Source: Henckelia pumila | Lineage: Eukaryota > Streptophyta > Magnoliopsida > Lamiales > Gesneriaceae | DNA length: 64,000 nucleotides | Direction of reading: 5' to 3' | NCBI RefSeq assembly: GCF_033568475.1 | Contig: NC_133120.1 | Coordinates: 92,026,151 to 92,090,150, forward strand | Made by a program: the position numbers and the translations under genes | The notes under the pieces: model-generated | Databases searched by the model: none | Seen by the model: the letters and a program-made list of their open reading frames with translations, nothing else | Told to the model about the DNA's origin: nothing | Part shown: positions 11,654-23,879 of the stretch, piece by piece | Position numbering within the stretch: the first letter of the stretch is position 1 | How the letters are laid out: each line of letters opens with the position of its first letter

Positions 11654-13090
11654 TCAGTCTGATTGGCTTTTAAGGCCATAAATATTGCCAATAACTCCAG
11701 CAATGCTAACTATGGTTGCCAAAGTTAACATAAACCAAGATAACACCACCTCCTTGTTGCTCAACCCATTCCCTTCTTTGCTTAACCTTAATGCAATTAG
11801 AGCCGGGAAAGTGAAACCCAAAGAGACTGCTGTTGTTGCTCCCGTAAACTTGAAAGCGGTCCAAATGTTTGGAATCATGGTCGAACCTAAAAATATAAGC
11901 GCCAAGAGAACTACAGTAAGAACCAAGCACCTTTTCCTACTCTCAGAAAGTGGATTTAGTCCCTCAAACAACAGCGTATCTACCGTTTGCCTCAATGAGA
12001 AATGAATTACAGGGAACACTAAAATCAAATGAAAAACGTATCCAATCCGTACAATGTAATTCAAAGCTGTGCTAAACCGAATTCCAAGATCCTTGTCAAA
12101 GTTGGTGAGCACATCAGATTCGGTATCCTTTCCGAAAAGTAAGTAGCCAGCAATAGCAGTTGAAGCATAGACTATAACACAAATAACTGTTGTGATCCTT
12201 CCCACACAATACATTTTGTGAGGGGTGCGCCCTTCAAGCTCGTTATAAATAGGTTGCACATTAAAGTGGCATACATAAGCATTTGACATGATGGGAATCA
12301 CAACAAGCAAATCAATGATAGCTTTCTTGGATCCAAAGTCGGGTGACATCCTTGGAGGCTCGATTTTCCCTTCTACGAGTTTAATGAAAGCAATTATAAA
12401 TGCGACAATAACAAACAACACTGCGAGTGCCACAGAAGCAGCCGATGTCGTGCTCAATGAATCGATCTTATCTAAAGTACAAAGGGGAGCGAGAAAAAGC
12501 ACCAATACTATAAGAATAACTAGCTTCCTATGATCCCAAACACCATGTCCCAGCCATTGATCAAAAACACCAATGTGTCGAATCGAACCAGACATAACAT
12601 CACCAATGATGATCAAATAAACAACCAAAATTCCAGCATTATTGACGATGATGCAAATTTCAGATAAAATTCTAGCTCTCCTACCCAATGCAGCCTGAAC
12701 AACTTCACCATATGACGAAGCCTTACATTGAACTGAAAAACGCACCAGCAATTCAACACTAGTTTCCGACAAAAGACCCATGAAGACAATCAAGATCACA
12801 CCCAAAACCAAGCCCAAAACTTTCATTGTGGCAGGCAAAGCCATGATGCCAGCCCCAATAATAGAAGTGGTGAGATTAAAAACTGCCCCATAAATATTCG
12901 ATCCAGATTTTCTTTCCCCAAATATAAGGGGTAAATCATCAAAGTCTAACACATCATCAACATCTAAATCATCCCCTGTATTGGGATGTAAATGCCCATG
13001 TTTTTCTTGATCTAAAGAACCTAAGCCCAATGGATTCGTGAATCCAAAGTTTCCATCTTTCACATCTAATCTCGCGTAATTGGTATCCAT
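11654..13090 (-). CDS. AVT6: Amino-acid transporter, AVT6-type (478 aa)
   Basis: This is a member of the amino acid/auxin permease family, SLC38-like AVT6 group. In Arabidopsis the group exports amino acids from the vacuole; the exact substrate here is not readable. An acidic N-terminal tail (residues 1-60, with DDLDVDDVLDFDDLP) precedes about 11 hydrophobic helices. The first carries the family motif N-L-x-T-S-I-I-G-A-G-I-M-A-L-P near residues 72-86. The family usually has 430-490 residues, so it looks full length. Single exon, ATG at 13090. A possible splice donor (GTAAGT, minus strand, near 13145) suggests an intron in the 5' UTR. Membership of the AVT6 group is firm; the A-E subtype is not assigned. 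Confidence 0.9.
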   Translation of the reverse strand: MDTNYARLDVKDGNFGFTNPLGLGSLDQEKHGHLHPNTGDDLDVDDVLDFDDLPLIFGERKSGSNIYGAVFNLTTSIIGAGIMALPATMKVLGLVLGVILIVFMGLLSETSVELLVRFSVQCKASSYGEVVQAALGRRARILSEICIIVNNAGILVVYLIIIGDVMSGSIRHIGVFDQWLGHGVWDHRKLVILIVLVLFLAPLCTLDKIDSLSTTSAASVALAVLFVIVAFIIAFIKLVEGKIEPPRMSPDFGSKKAIIDLLVVIPIMSNAYVCHFNVQPIYNELEGRTPHKMYCVGRITTVICVIVYASTAIAGYLLFGKDTESDVLTNFDKDLGIRFSTALNYIVRIGYVFHLILVFPVIHFSLRQTVDTLLFEGLNPLSESRKRCLVLTVVLLALIFLGSTMIPNIWTAFKFTGATTAVSLGFTFPALIALRLSKEGNGLSNKEVVLSWFMLTLATIVSIAGVIGNIYGLKSQSD

Positions 13091-13722
13091 CTATCGTTTT
13101 CCACTATATGCAACACAAATCAATAGAGAGGAGGAGATACTTACGGAAGAATCGATAACAAGTTTGATATGGGATTTCTGGGAACGTTGGGAATCGATTG
13201 CATTTTCTGAAAAAGTGGCTCTAGATCTCAGGTTAATTGTTGACTTTTATCCTTTGAGTGGTAGACCAAATCCGTATGAAAGACGAAATCCATTTGTCTT
13301 GGGTTCTGTGGTTCCTCATTGGAGCATAGTATCCGAGTGAATTTACGAGGTCTCAGCTATGAATTTGCGATTTGCATACATTTGGATCTTCTCGTTAAAA
13401 ATCACATCTTTTATTTTGTATATCAATATGTCACTCACTAACTAAATAAATAAAAATATATATATATATATATATCAATATGTATTGGATAAATAATCTT
13501 ATCATTTTTTTTAACAAACGGATAAATCTATCTATTTATTATTATTATTAAAGTTAAATGGTCTTCACTGACCAATTTGGTGATGTAGTGAAACGTTTTT
13601 TAGATACTTCATAAATACCCTATAAGGCTATAACCTCCACAATTTACACACAATATTTAACTTAAATTTTGGTTGCATTTTCTCATATCAACTCACATCT
13701 GCATCTTATTATTAATTCTTTT

Positions 13723-13761
<39 letters not shown>

Positions 13762-14640
13762 TCCGGATCAAAATAATTTTCACGATTAGTATGCTGATGT
13801 GTTTGTGTGCGTGTGTGTATATATATTCACGCAAGTGTATATAGATAATAGATGCGCTAGTTTCTGCTATTAAATCTAATTTCATCACGCCTCCTATTTC
13901 GATCAATTAAATCTAAAAATTGATAATTTTAATTCTAATTTTTTAACTAAAAAAATTCTTTTTTTTATTTTTTACGATACACACATCGCATGTATCATGA
14001 GTTGCTAATTCTTATTATATGTAAAAGTATTTTTTTTCCACAATAAAAATGCATTTATATTATATTATACTATTCACAAAAAATTCAGATCGTTTACAAC
14101 CCATGATTTTTTAAAAAAATTTATTGATCACAATTTATCACAGTCAATTCCGAGCAATTGTTTTTGTTAACGCTGTTAGAGTTTACTTAATTGATATTTA
14201 TTAAAATAATTTTAAAAAATTATTTACAGGTGAATAACATAAAGATCATGTTTTTGCTTCAAATGGAGATATAATCTTGGTCCATTTTATTTTATTTTTT
14301 TCAATTGAACAAAAACCTTATGCAGTGTAATTGCTATTTTTAAAAATAATAATGATGATCCGATCTAAAGAACAAATATCTCATAAATAACATAACAATA
14401 TATGCTGAAACAGGCTAACATTGTCAGGCCCAAATTTTGAACTTCAAATGAAATGTAAGAGCTACTTTTAATAGTTGGAATGTAGATATTGCGCATGGAA
14501 AGAAAAACACTACATGGAGATGGGACGAAACATCTGACAGAAAATATTTCTTGGAGCTCAGCACTCCTAGTTGAGACTCGAAAAGCCCACTCCAAGGTGA
14601 TTCATACCGAAGATTCAGAGAGAGAACGTCCGAAAAAAAT
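13091..14640. other. Intergenic, 5' flank of AVT6 gene and AT-rich DNA
   Basis: About 13091-13340 is probably 5' UTR and promoter of the transporter. The rest is AT-rich with TA runs at about 13457-13474 and 13722-13761. No genes are seen. Confidence 0.5.
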
Positions 14641-15064
14641 CTGAAAACCACCAAGTTTGTGTAGCCTAAATCTTGACGTGGATGCGACCGTGAACGAGGA
14701 TCAGCTCCTGTTTAGTATAGGTGGTGTAATTCGAGACTCCCAAGACCGGTTGTTGTTAGCTTTTGGTAAACAAATAAATCAACACATCTCAGTAGTGCAT
14801 GATGAACTGTTGGCAATTCGGAAAGGAATACAACTATTGTATGAGAAGAATCTACGAGATATACAAGTTGCAACTGACTCCTTCTGACAATGCAGACAGT
14901 CACTACCAAACATGAGGATCTTGGTATATTTGGGTTTTGTGCAGGAGAGATCAGAGAGCGTTTGAAGAAACTCGTGATTGTTCATGTTCGTAATACAACC
15001 AACAAAGTGACCCATATTTTAGCTTGTTTTGTTCCTTCTTTCCGTCATCATTTGTATGTGTGAA
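14641..15064 (+). pseudogene. LINE-type RNase H (RVT_3) relic
   Basis: The sequence reads as the C-terminal RNase H domain of plant non-LTR retrotransposon proteins: KPPS, then L-D-V-D-A-T, G-G-V-I-R-D, and E-L-L-A-I-R-x-G-I-Q-L-L. After a frameshift near 14885 it continues VHVRNTTNKVTHILA. The frame opens after a TGA that replaces the usual Trp of the W-K-P-P motif. A typical tail with (F)-V-P-S-F follows, with an A-rich stretch near 15115. Only the last third of the element protein remains, so it is a 5'-truncated, inactive copy. Confidence 0.7.
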
Positions 15065-18000
15065 TGGAGAATTCTCATGTTGGTTAGTTAGACTTGTAAT
15101 GAATGATTTGACTCAATAAAAATTACGAGTTTTTAATATAAATTACACACACATATATATATGAAGAAGTAATTTCTTTGCATGAGGTATATAGGCATAT
15201 TCATTAATATGCTGGTTTTTTTATATTAAAAAAATTAAACTAAAAAATTCCTATGAGACAGTCTCACATGTCAATTATGTGAGACGAATCTCCTATTATC
15301 ATACTAGCGAAATTTTATTATTATTTTTATCTTCAAAATAATAATTTTATTGTAAATATGTGTCTTATTGACCCATCTTATAAATATAGATAGTCTCACA
15401 ACAAACCCACTAAAAATTAGATGTAAAAAACAAACAATAACATATACAAATTTCCTTTTTCCTAAAATGAAAAAGGAACAGCCGAAAACAACTGCTGAAG
15501 AATATGTGCAACATGTATCAAATGGGATAGAACAAGTATATTCACATAAAATAAAATATTTCAACTGCAATTGCTCTCAAACATAATTAATTAAAATACC
15601 TCTTTCTAATTTATTACTCGGTACTGTTCCATTGTATGTGATGTGCGCTTGTATGTGCGTTATTTTTATAAAATTTATTTGGATTCTAATTAATATTTTT
15701 AATTAGTTTGATTTATATTAGGAAATAAAGGTAATATAATAGTTCTAAGGGTATGATAATCATTTTATCTTGAAATAATCTAGTCACATCAACGGGGAGT
15801 TGTTGGTAGTGTCACGACACACAGACATTACTTCTTTATTTAAAAAATAATAATTAATCCTAAAAAAATTTATTTTAATAAATATTTAGTAATTAATTTG
15901 ATTTAATCTGTATTATAAATTTACGAACCAAAAAAACACAATAAAATAATAGGAAAAAAAAATCAATCATGAACGTATTTGGAATATGCAAGTCATTCGT
16001 ACCAAATACCAATAAAGAAGCTGAGCAACTTTTCTTAAAGAAGTGGATAACTGGTAAAGGGGAGGGCCTATGCCACACCGGGTGTACTTCACCCGGTGTG
16101 ATCTTGGTCCTCTATTGGCCCGAGATCCACACAATTTGGCATGGGCCCCGGGCCAATGAAATGCAGATGTTGCATCGGGTGAGCCCGAGCCATGGTAAAG
16201 ATGCGTAGCACACATAGAATCATATTTTGTTAATAAATAAAGAAATAATAAATTCAGCTCTTTATTGTCACCTCGTTATTTATTCCTATTTTATTGTCAT
16301 TGTAAAAAAGTTTTTTTTTTTTTTTGAGAAACATTGTAAAAAAAAGTTGATCCATATGTATTTCAAACTCAAATTCACGCATTTCTTTGATTTATTCAAA
16401 ACCGACTTTCGTTTTGCATGTTTACATTAGAACTTGAAAATTTTGTTATTTTCGAGTTAAATATTTTTATACAATTTTCAAATTAGGGGTGATATATATA
16501 TAAAAAAAATAAGAATATATATAGATAAAGATAAATAAATACTTTTATAAATTTAAAAGATACTTCAAAATGGATAACACATTTTAGACATAGAAATGTT
16601 ACAAATCTGCAAAATATATTTTTATAATATTTTCTTATTACATAAAAAGTCTGTTTTACAATTTGATATGTGTATTTTCGATACTTAAAAAATATTACAT
16701 CAAATATAATTGTTTTAGAATTAGATATTTTGTAAGACTGTTGGATGAATTAAAAAATCAGTGAGATAGGTCGATACAATAATCAGAATAAAAAATTTTG
16801 TATTATTATTTTAGGTGGTATTAAGAAATAGAAATTATCTTGTTTCAAAAAAAAATAGAAATTATCTTTTACAAAAAATTCTATACCGTAATCATACAAT
16901 ATCATTCGTACTATGAAAATCGAATAATTCAATTACAACCAATCGGAGAATTCGTATGTTAATTGGTTTCAGGTACTAATCACTCGCGAATAATTCCAGT
17001 GTTTTTCATATCGGATCCCGCTTAATTTATCGGGAAAAGTTGGTGAAGCTATTGCTTTCGTAATTTAAGAAGGAGAAAAAAAAACAAATTGCACTTATAA
17101 TTAAAAGTTAACGTGTGTTAAACTCATTAGTATATATAAGTCAAGAAAATGACCTCATGTCATGATCTCATGCTCCATGATGAACTCGTGATATCGCTTG
17201 ACCCGAGATCTCTTGCATTTTCTCGTGGAATATTTTTCGGGCGATTCTCGTTGAATCATTCAAGGATGTGACATGAAATGAGATGGGAATTGGGCGGACG
17301 TGAGGGGAAGATTAAATTGAGAAATTGGTAGGATTTGAGATCCAGTCTCAGAAAATGTTGGGAGGGTAGGGTTTGGGATCAGCCTGTTTTTACCTCTTCA
17401 AGATCTTACAAGATCTTCAACTGAAGATTGTGTTTTGACTCTTTTAAAACTTTGAGGATTTATCATATTTTTATATAAATTCAAACGAGAGTACACGCGT
17501 AGCTCGTCTGTTATTAAGATTGCGAAGAGATTTTGAGTTAGAAACTCAACTCTAACAATTTTTTTTTTTCAATTAATAAAATTTTTTAAGGAAAACATGT
17601 TTCTTTTCCAAATGAATACAAACATCTTTGTTTTATTTATGATAAATTTTATACAAAAAAATAAAAATATATAGATCTTAATTTTAATAAATAAAATCTC
17701 ACAAATTTTTATTTGCTAGTATATAATGTAACATCTATGAAGTGAAATCAACTGGTTTCTGATTGATTCAGACCCAAAAAAACGTAACTTATGCTCCGCT
17801 GAACTTCACCGAGCCGGTAACCAGTCGGCAGCCGCTCTCTATTTATTTACTTCCTTTTTTAAAAAATGTAATAAATAAAATAATATATTTTCTTCTTTTG
17901 TTTTACACCGCATTTCATGTTTTATTATAATAAATTATGTATACGTGGGCCCCATCCATCACATTCCCCCACCAATTCATCTTTCATTTTTAAAATATTA

Positions 18001-18130
18001 TTATTTTTATTGGATGGATAAAAGGTAATAATTTTGAATTCTTGATATTTTGATTTTTATCTTCTCCTTCTCGTGTAGTAAACGAGTAATGATATTTATC
18101 GTGGTTATATATATGTGTATATATATATAT
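15065..18130. other. AT-rich intergenic region
   Basis: No gene was recognised. It includes a perfect hairpin at 16074-16100, and a GAGAC/GTCTC-rich patch at about 15250-15400 that resembles a dispersed plant repeat. Confidence 0.5.
16074..16100. repeat. Perfect 11-bp hairpin
   Basis: The arms cacaccgggtg and cacccggtgtg are separated by five bases, and a partial third copy (catcgggtga) lies about 70 bases on. It stands out as GC-rich in AT-rich DNA. It could be the end of a small foldback element. No downstream T-run supports a terminator. Confidence 0.6.
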
Positions 18131-18287
18131 AGAGTTCTTTTATGGTGCCCAACTCATATGCCCAACTCCATGCCCACCATGTACAATATGTGAGTTGACC
18201 AACACAATTGATGAGTTGACTTATCACATATTGTACATGGTGGGCATGGAGTTGGGCATATAGAGTTGGGCACAATAAAAGAACTCT
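18131..18287. mobile_element. Foldback MITE 1 in TA repeat (157 bp)
   Basis: The left arm starting agagttctttta and the right arm ending taaaagaactct pair over almost the full length (about 70 bases each side). Both flanks are TATATA runs. No coding capacity. The arms share the repeated phrase 'tgcccaactc'. Confidence 0.85.
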
Positions 18288-18400
18288 ATATATATATATA
18301 TATATATCTTAATTAAAAGGATTTCATTTCCCAGGGCATTGATAAGGCAACATGAGCAGTACGTGGTAGCTAGTGGTTCCATCAATTATGCTCTTTTATT

Positions 18401-18434
<34 letters not shown>

Positions 18435-18435
18435 G

Positions 18436-18589
18436 TTTTGCTATTCTGCCCATCCACCGTGCCCATATAATGTGCCCATTATGAGGTGACACTCAACTAT
18501 TGGACGCACAATTCATCACATCCAATAGTTGAGTGTCACCTCATGGTGGGTACATTAGGTGGGCACGGTGAGTGTGCAGGATAGCAAAA
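18436..18589. mobile_element. Foldback MITE 2 in TA repeat (154 bp)
   Basis: The left arm begins ttttgctattctg and the right arm ends gatagcaaaa. The inner parts (agttgagtgtcacctca and its complement) pair perfectly. It is flanked by (TA)n on the left and a TG/TA run on the right. Its sequence differs from MITE 1. Confidence 0.82.
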
Positions 18590-18610
18590 TTGTGTGTGTA
18601 TATATATATG

Positions 18611-18975
18611 AGACTTGATCCCCGCACCTTAGGGTGCGGGGGATCCGTGCACACCCGTGCTCAAAATAACTTCGATTGACTTGAAATTTTTACGGTATGA
18701 TCGTTTTAAAAATACGAATCCAACGATATATCATATTCTACAAATTTCAATCTCGATGACCGGAATCGTGAAGATGGCCGGAAATAGGGTTAAATGTGCA
18801 ATTTTTGGTCATTTTCACGATTCCGGCCATCGAGATTGAAATTTGTAGCATATGATATATCATTGGATTCGTATTTTTAAAACGATCCTACCATAAAAAT
18901 TTCAAGTCAATCGAAATTATTTTAAGCACGGGTATGCACGGATTTCCCGCACCCTAGGAAATGGGGATCAAGTCT
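18611..18975. mobile_element. Foldback MITE 3 in TA repeat (365 bp)
   Basis: The termini agacttgatcccc and ggggatcaagtct are perfect inverted repeats. The arms pair for about 165 bases each with few mismatches. The loop lies near 18780-18800. TATATA flanks both ends. A 60-codon plus-strand frame through one arm is a by-product of the palindrome. Confidence 0.88.
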
Positions 18976-21671
18976 AATATATATATATAATGCTTCAAAT
19001 ATATATGCATAGAAGAAGAATTCTTTAGAAACTTTCCATTTTATATATTTGTTGATGAGACTCCACTTTTTATATATATACTAAAAAATATCGCAAAATG
19101 GATATTTATTTCATATATGATTAAAAAAAATAGTTAAATGATTTAGGAATGTTCTTGTCCGGTTCCAGACCAGAAGAATTTCAATTTGAGTTTTATAGAT
19201 AACAATGATATATCTTAATTTGATTGATAAATATACTTTCTTTACTACATAGGACCTGATCATTGAGTTATTATAAAGACATTGAATTGTATCCACTTGT
19301 GAAGTTGTGAATTAAATATTATTTCACACATATGGTCATATGGATGAATATTTCTAGCTCTTTTTTTTTAACAACTGGAAACTTGTAATTTATTTCTAGC
19401 TCTTTTTGTTGTGACTTATATAGTTATATTACACACTATTGTCCCTCAATAAATAATATTTGTTCTTAAACGCGTTTACGCTTTTGCATAACTGATTATT
19501 TGTAATGGTATTTTTGTTTAGCATATATATAGAAATTTATCAAAATTTTATTACACATATCTCATACTAGTATTCTCTGTGAACGTTACATATTTGTGTA
19601 AATGATATGTATAGTTTAATATCTTAATAATATTTTTCATCAGATTGTTGTTTAATACATTATAAATAAAAATTGAAAAAAATATATAAATTAAATTAAT
19701 ATTTTATATTTTTAATAAGTTTTTTTTAAAAAAAATAACTTTGACACTGATTTCATGACTTTTCATGCTTAAAAAAATTAAGGTTATTTCGAGACTTGTG
19801 AAAAAATAGGATATTTCGAGACTTGTCAAAAATAAACAACAACACCCACTATCAAGCTTAACTTTAACATATATTAATACTCGGACACATGCGATGCATG
19901 TCTTATAATGTCCATTTTTTTAACTGAAAATAAAAAAATAATAATAAATAATGAAATAAAAGAAATGATATTTTTGTAAATAAATATCCATAAAAGGTAA
20001 AAAAAATTTATAGTGAAAGTGACATTTATGTAATTACATAGTTATAAAAGGGCAGATAAATATAAGGAGGTCATACCAACGTACCAATACCTCCCTCATG
20101 TTTAATATAGTACTAGTACTGAATTGCAAGCGTTGCGTACTTATACAATGCATTTTTGCATACACCTTTGCGTTTATGTACAATCCGTTTTTTTTATTTA
20201 ATAATTTTAGAAAATAAAAAATTATTAAATAATTGCAAAAAAAGAATTTGTAAAAAAAATTAAAAATAAAGAGGCCACACTAACGTACCAGCTTGGTGTA
20301 ACCTCACACTTGATATAATAGAAGAGATATAAGAGATTATAATTATAATGTAGATAATAAGATATATATCGTTGGATCATTCCATTTACGTACCAACACT
20401 GATGAAAATGTTGAGTTATTGCCATTGATGTTGAAATGAATCATGGGCGATAACAAAAACGCCAAGCACGACAAGACAAAACAAGTTGGATGAGGAGAAA
20501 ATATTTTTTTCTTTATTTAATTTAAATTTTTTTCCAGCCCTCAGACATTGAATCCGTGTAATTCTTTAGATTAATTATATGTATATATATATATGTACAT
20601 ACGTTTATTTATGCACACCAATTATTCAAAATAAAATCACGCTACTGATTATTTCAATGGTAAAAAACAGGCCTGATCATCATGAGATTCAATTCACATG
20701 GGATGTTATAATTATCACGGTTAAGTAAAACAACCGAAATATGACACTTAGCTTGAGTCTTAGTGCAGTATAAATTATTTGATCAATATTACCATAAAAT
20801 TATAGTTTTTGGTGAAGTGACAAGTGATCGATCCAATATACGTGATTAAGATAATTCGAACGAAACGTTAGAATAACAGTTTTCGAACGATCCAATATAT
20901 TTTGTAAAAATTAAAGAATTTATGGCCACAAAGTGGATAAATGACAAACTAACATTTTTATCAAGAATAATGTTTCATTATATATTTAATAAACTCATTA
21001 TCCCATGATTTTATAGAGAACATAAGCTAATTAATATAAAATGTAGCTTTCGTAAAATAGTCGTTTCTGGAGACCAGACCGACGTAGATGCAATTAGATC
21101 CCTATTGATTATTATCCACGGATCCACCACGAAGCACATAATTAAATAATATAATTTTGGACTGGAATCGAGTTGAAGAAGTTGTGAATGTTTTTTACGT
21201 TGACCCACATTATAATTAAGAAATTGACTCACAAAGTTCGTTTGTTAAGCAATTCACATTATATTGTGGTCGCTATTCTCTTGTAATTCACACCAAACAC
21301 TAACGATTCGATGTACGCAACATTTATATGATTAATTAATAATTTTTTATAGTAAAATATAATAATTGCTTTTATTATAAAATACTATATTTATTTATTT
21401 TAAGGTTAATTTAAAAAATAAGATTTAAAATATAAATATAATTAGTAAATTAATTTAAAATAAATATGTTGACTGTAATTTTGAAATAATGGTACCAATA
21501 TAATTTCTATAAATACTCCTATTTATAAAATAGTAAAAATAAAATAAATATACTCCTCCTTATGAAATAGGATAAATAAAATAATTTAAAGAAAAATCAC
21601 TCTAGCCCCACCGTAGGCCACGCATGATGCCTGAGCCACCGTATTGGATTTATGACAAATATCACTTCCAC

Positions 21672-21765
<94 letters not shown>

Positions 21766-22510
21766 GTTTCATTTTAAATTTTTTAACAAAAATATTCCAC
21801 TTTTTTCTTTATGTGATTTTCTCTCTTAATTTTGAAAAATCAAAAAATTTCATTTTATATCTTTAACAAAAATATTTCATTATTCATTTTTTTATGAAAT
21901 ACATGTATCGCGTGTGCACGTCGTAAACACTAATATTTTTTTTTTACAAATACAAATATGAATAAATTTAATTTACATAAATATATAGGTGGGCCTAAGC
22001 TGGTTTCGATATTCAAGCATGGAGAACCACACGACCATAAGTATGGACAAAGTTTAAAATATTAATGGCATTATTCTTCTACTTTCCTGCAAATTATTTA
22101 TTATTATTTTTTATTTTTATTGAAAACGCAAATCTGACACTGACAACTTACATTGTATTTGTTCCCTTCAGAAACCAAAAAATCGTACTTAATTTCTCGC
22201 GATATTTAACCTGTAGACGAAATCTCATAGTATTCGATATTAATATTGCTATAAATACCTATGAAAAATAAAGTACTGCTGTTTACTATTTATAATAATA
22301 AAATAATAATAACGAAAGCAAAGTCTGTCGGGTAATGCTCAACTGAATTGTCCAAGTGGTAAGGTAGGCCCAACACGTAAACACAGGAACAATAAATTAT
22401 ATAAAAATTATAATAAATTTATGACGCACCAATCATGTCAAAATAAAATTCAATTACTCATTAAATCAACGCAAAATTTTCAGTTAATCGTATGAATTGT
22501 ATCCTACAAA
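18976..22510. other. AT-rich intergenic region
   Basis: No genes are seen, apart from the microsatellite listed separately (21672-21761). Short open frames are AT-rich and lack protein-like composition. Confidence 0.5.
21672..21761. repeat. (ATA)n microsatellite, ~30 units
   Basis: Uninterrupted trinucleotide repeat of about 90 bases. An open frame through it encodes only polyisoleucine and is not a gene. Likely length-polymorphic. Confidence 0.97.
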
Positions 22511-22519
22511 ATCAATATT

Positions 22520-22832
22520 GGGAAAATTGCTTTTTTGGTCCTGTATGTTTGTCACTTTGCGATTTTGGTCCTTTATATTTTTAGATTGCAGTTTTAGTCC
22601 GCTATCTTTATTTTTTTGGCAATTTTAGTCCTTTTTCCGATGTGGCGCTGACGTGGCACAAATTCAATGCTGATGTGGAGCTGACGTGTACAGTGCCACG
22701 TCAGCATTTTCGAAGAAAAAGGACCGAAATTGCCAAAAATCGAAACATACAGGACTAAAACTGAAATGTGAAAACATAAAGGACCAAAATCGCAAAGTGA
22801 CAAACATACAGGACTAAATTTGCAATTTTCCC
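22520..22832. mobile_element. Mutator-type MITE with 9-bp target duplication (313 bp)
   Basis: The ends gggaaaattgc and gcaattttccc are inverted repeats. The arms, each with several 'ggtcct' / 'aggacc' blocks, pair over most of the element. Direct copies of atcaatatt flank it exactly (22511-22519 and 22833-22841). A 9-bp duplication is the Mutator hallmark. The centre carries complementary 'gccacgtcagc' motifs. No ORF. Confidence 0.88.
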
Positions 22833-22841
22833 ATCAATATT

Positions 22842-23879
22842 TGATAGCAACTTTATTTTTAGAATTTAATTTTAAATATATAAAACATTTACTTTTAGTA
22901 GGAAATGTGTGTATGTATGTATTAATTGATTGATGGATGCTGCTGCGGGTACGAAATGGACCATTGAATGAGAACAGCTACAGCACGACCTGCATAAAAT
23001 CCCAACACTTATGACAATTCCACGTGTTTGATCACTATTGGCTCTCCATATTATTCGATTTATTTGTCTAGATGGAATATTAATTGCCCCAACGGCTCGT
23101 GTGGTCAAGTAGGACATTTGAGAACACCACCACATTCAATATGGAGCAGCGTCTTCACGAGACACTCTCGTGTATTTATATAAATGAAATGAGTCGATTC
23201 AATCTATATTTGAAAAAAAAAAAAAATCAATTGATCATGTTTACACTTGCACATATATCAATGATCATGAGTTCAATTTTTTTTATCGACGTTTTATTAG
23301 TTAGAGCCTTTCATACATGATTTGCATACATTGAAAAAATAACTGTGTGGTCCATCGTCATCAAAAAAATATCATACAATTATCATTTACAAATAAAAAA
23401 ATTCTTTCAATACATCCAAAATTATTTCCATACGTCAAAATAAAACTGTGATTTTTTTTAAAAAAAAATCAAGACTAACTCATGACCAAAATCCCCACAG
23501 TACAATGGACAAATACGCACAATAAACTTGATTATACCAGGTTTCAAAATGTCATATTTTAAAATATTTTTGTAAAAATATACAGTTGTAGATTGACCAG
23601 ATATTAATATAGCATCAATAATTTAATAATAATCTACATGTAATTTATTGATTCACATCACATCTTACCATTATATTATGGGAGTCACCAACCCTGACCA
23701 ATGACTATTTATTTGTCACGTGTCAGTCTGGAATTTTCGCTTTAATAGTTTCTTTCTTTGGGCAACTTACAAATCACTTTCCAAAGTCAAATTTAACTTT
23801 GTGTTTACTACCTAGTTGTTTAAATTTTGTTTAAACTCCTTATTGCTTAAATTATTTCAAAAATGTAATTGTTTTTAAT
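22842..23879. other. Intergenic; weak SINE-like patch at 23085-23225
   Basis: A patch near 23100 has an A-box-like TGGTCAAGTAGG and ends in a run of 13 A residues at about 23213. No clear B box or target duplication was found, so a SINE is only possible. The rest shows nothing. The left boundary of the pararetrovirus is at or below 23880. Confidence 0.35.

Noticed and set aside
14657-14887. 76-codon ORF as a host gene
   Set aside because: It is the RNase H end of a LINE with an upstream TGA and a downstream frameshift.
18657-18839. 60-codon plus-strand ORF
   Set aside because: It runs through one arm of a long palindrome (foldback element 3).
21624-21866. 80-codon ORF
   Set aside because: Polyisoleucine from an (ATA)n microsatellite.
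23085-23225. SINE
   Set aside because: A possible A box and an A-tail are present, but there is no B box or target duplication.
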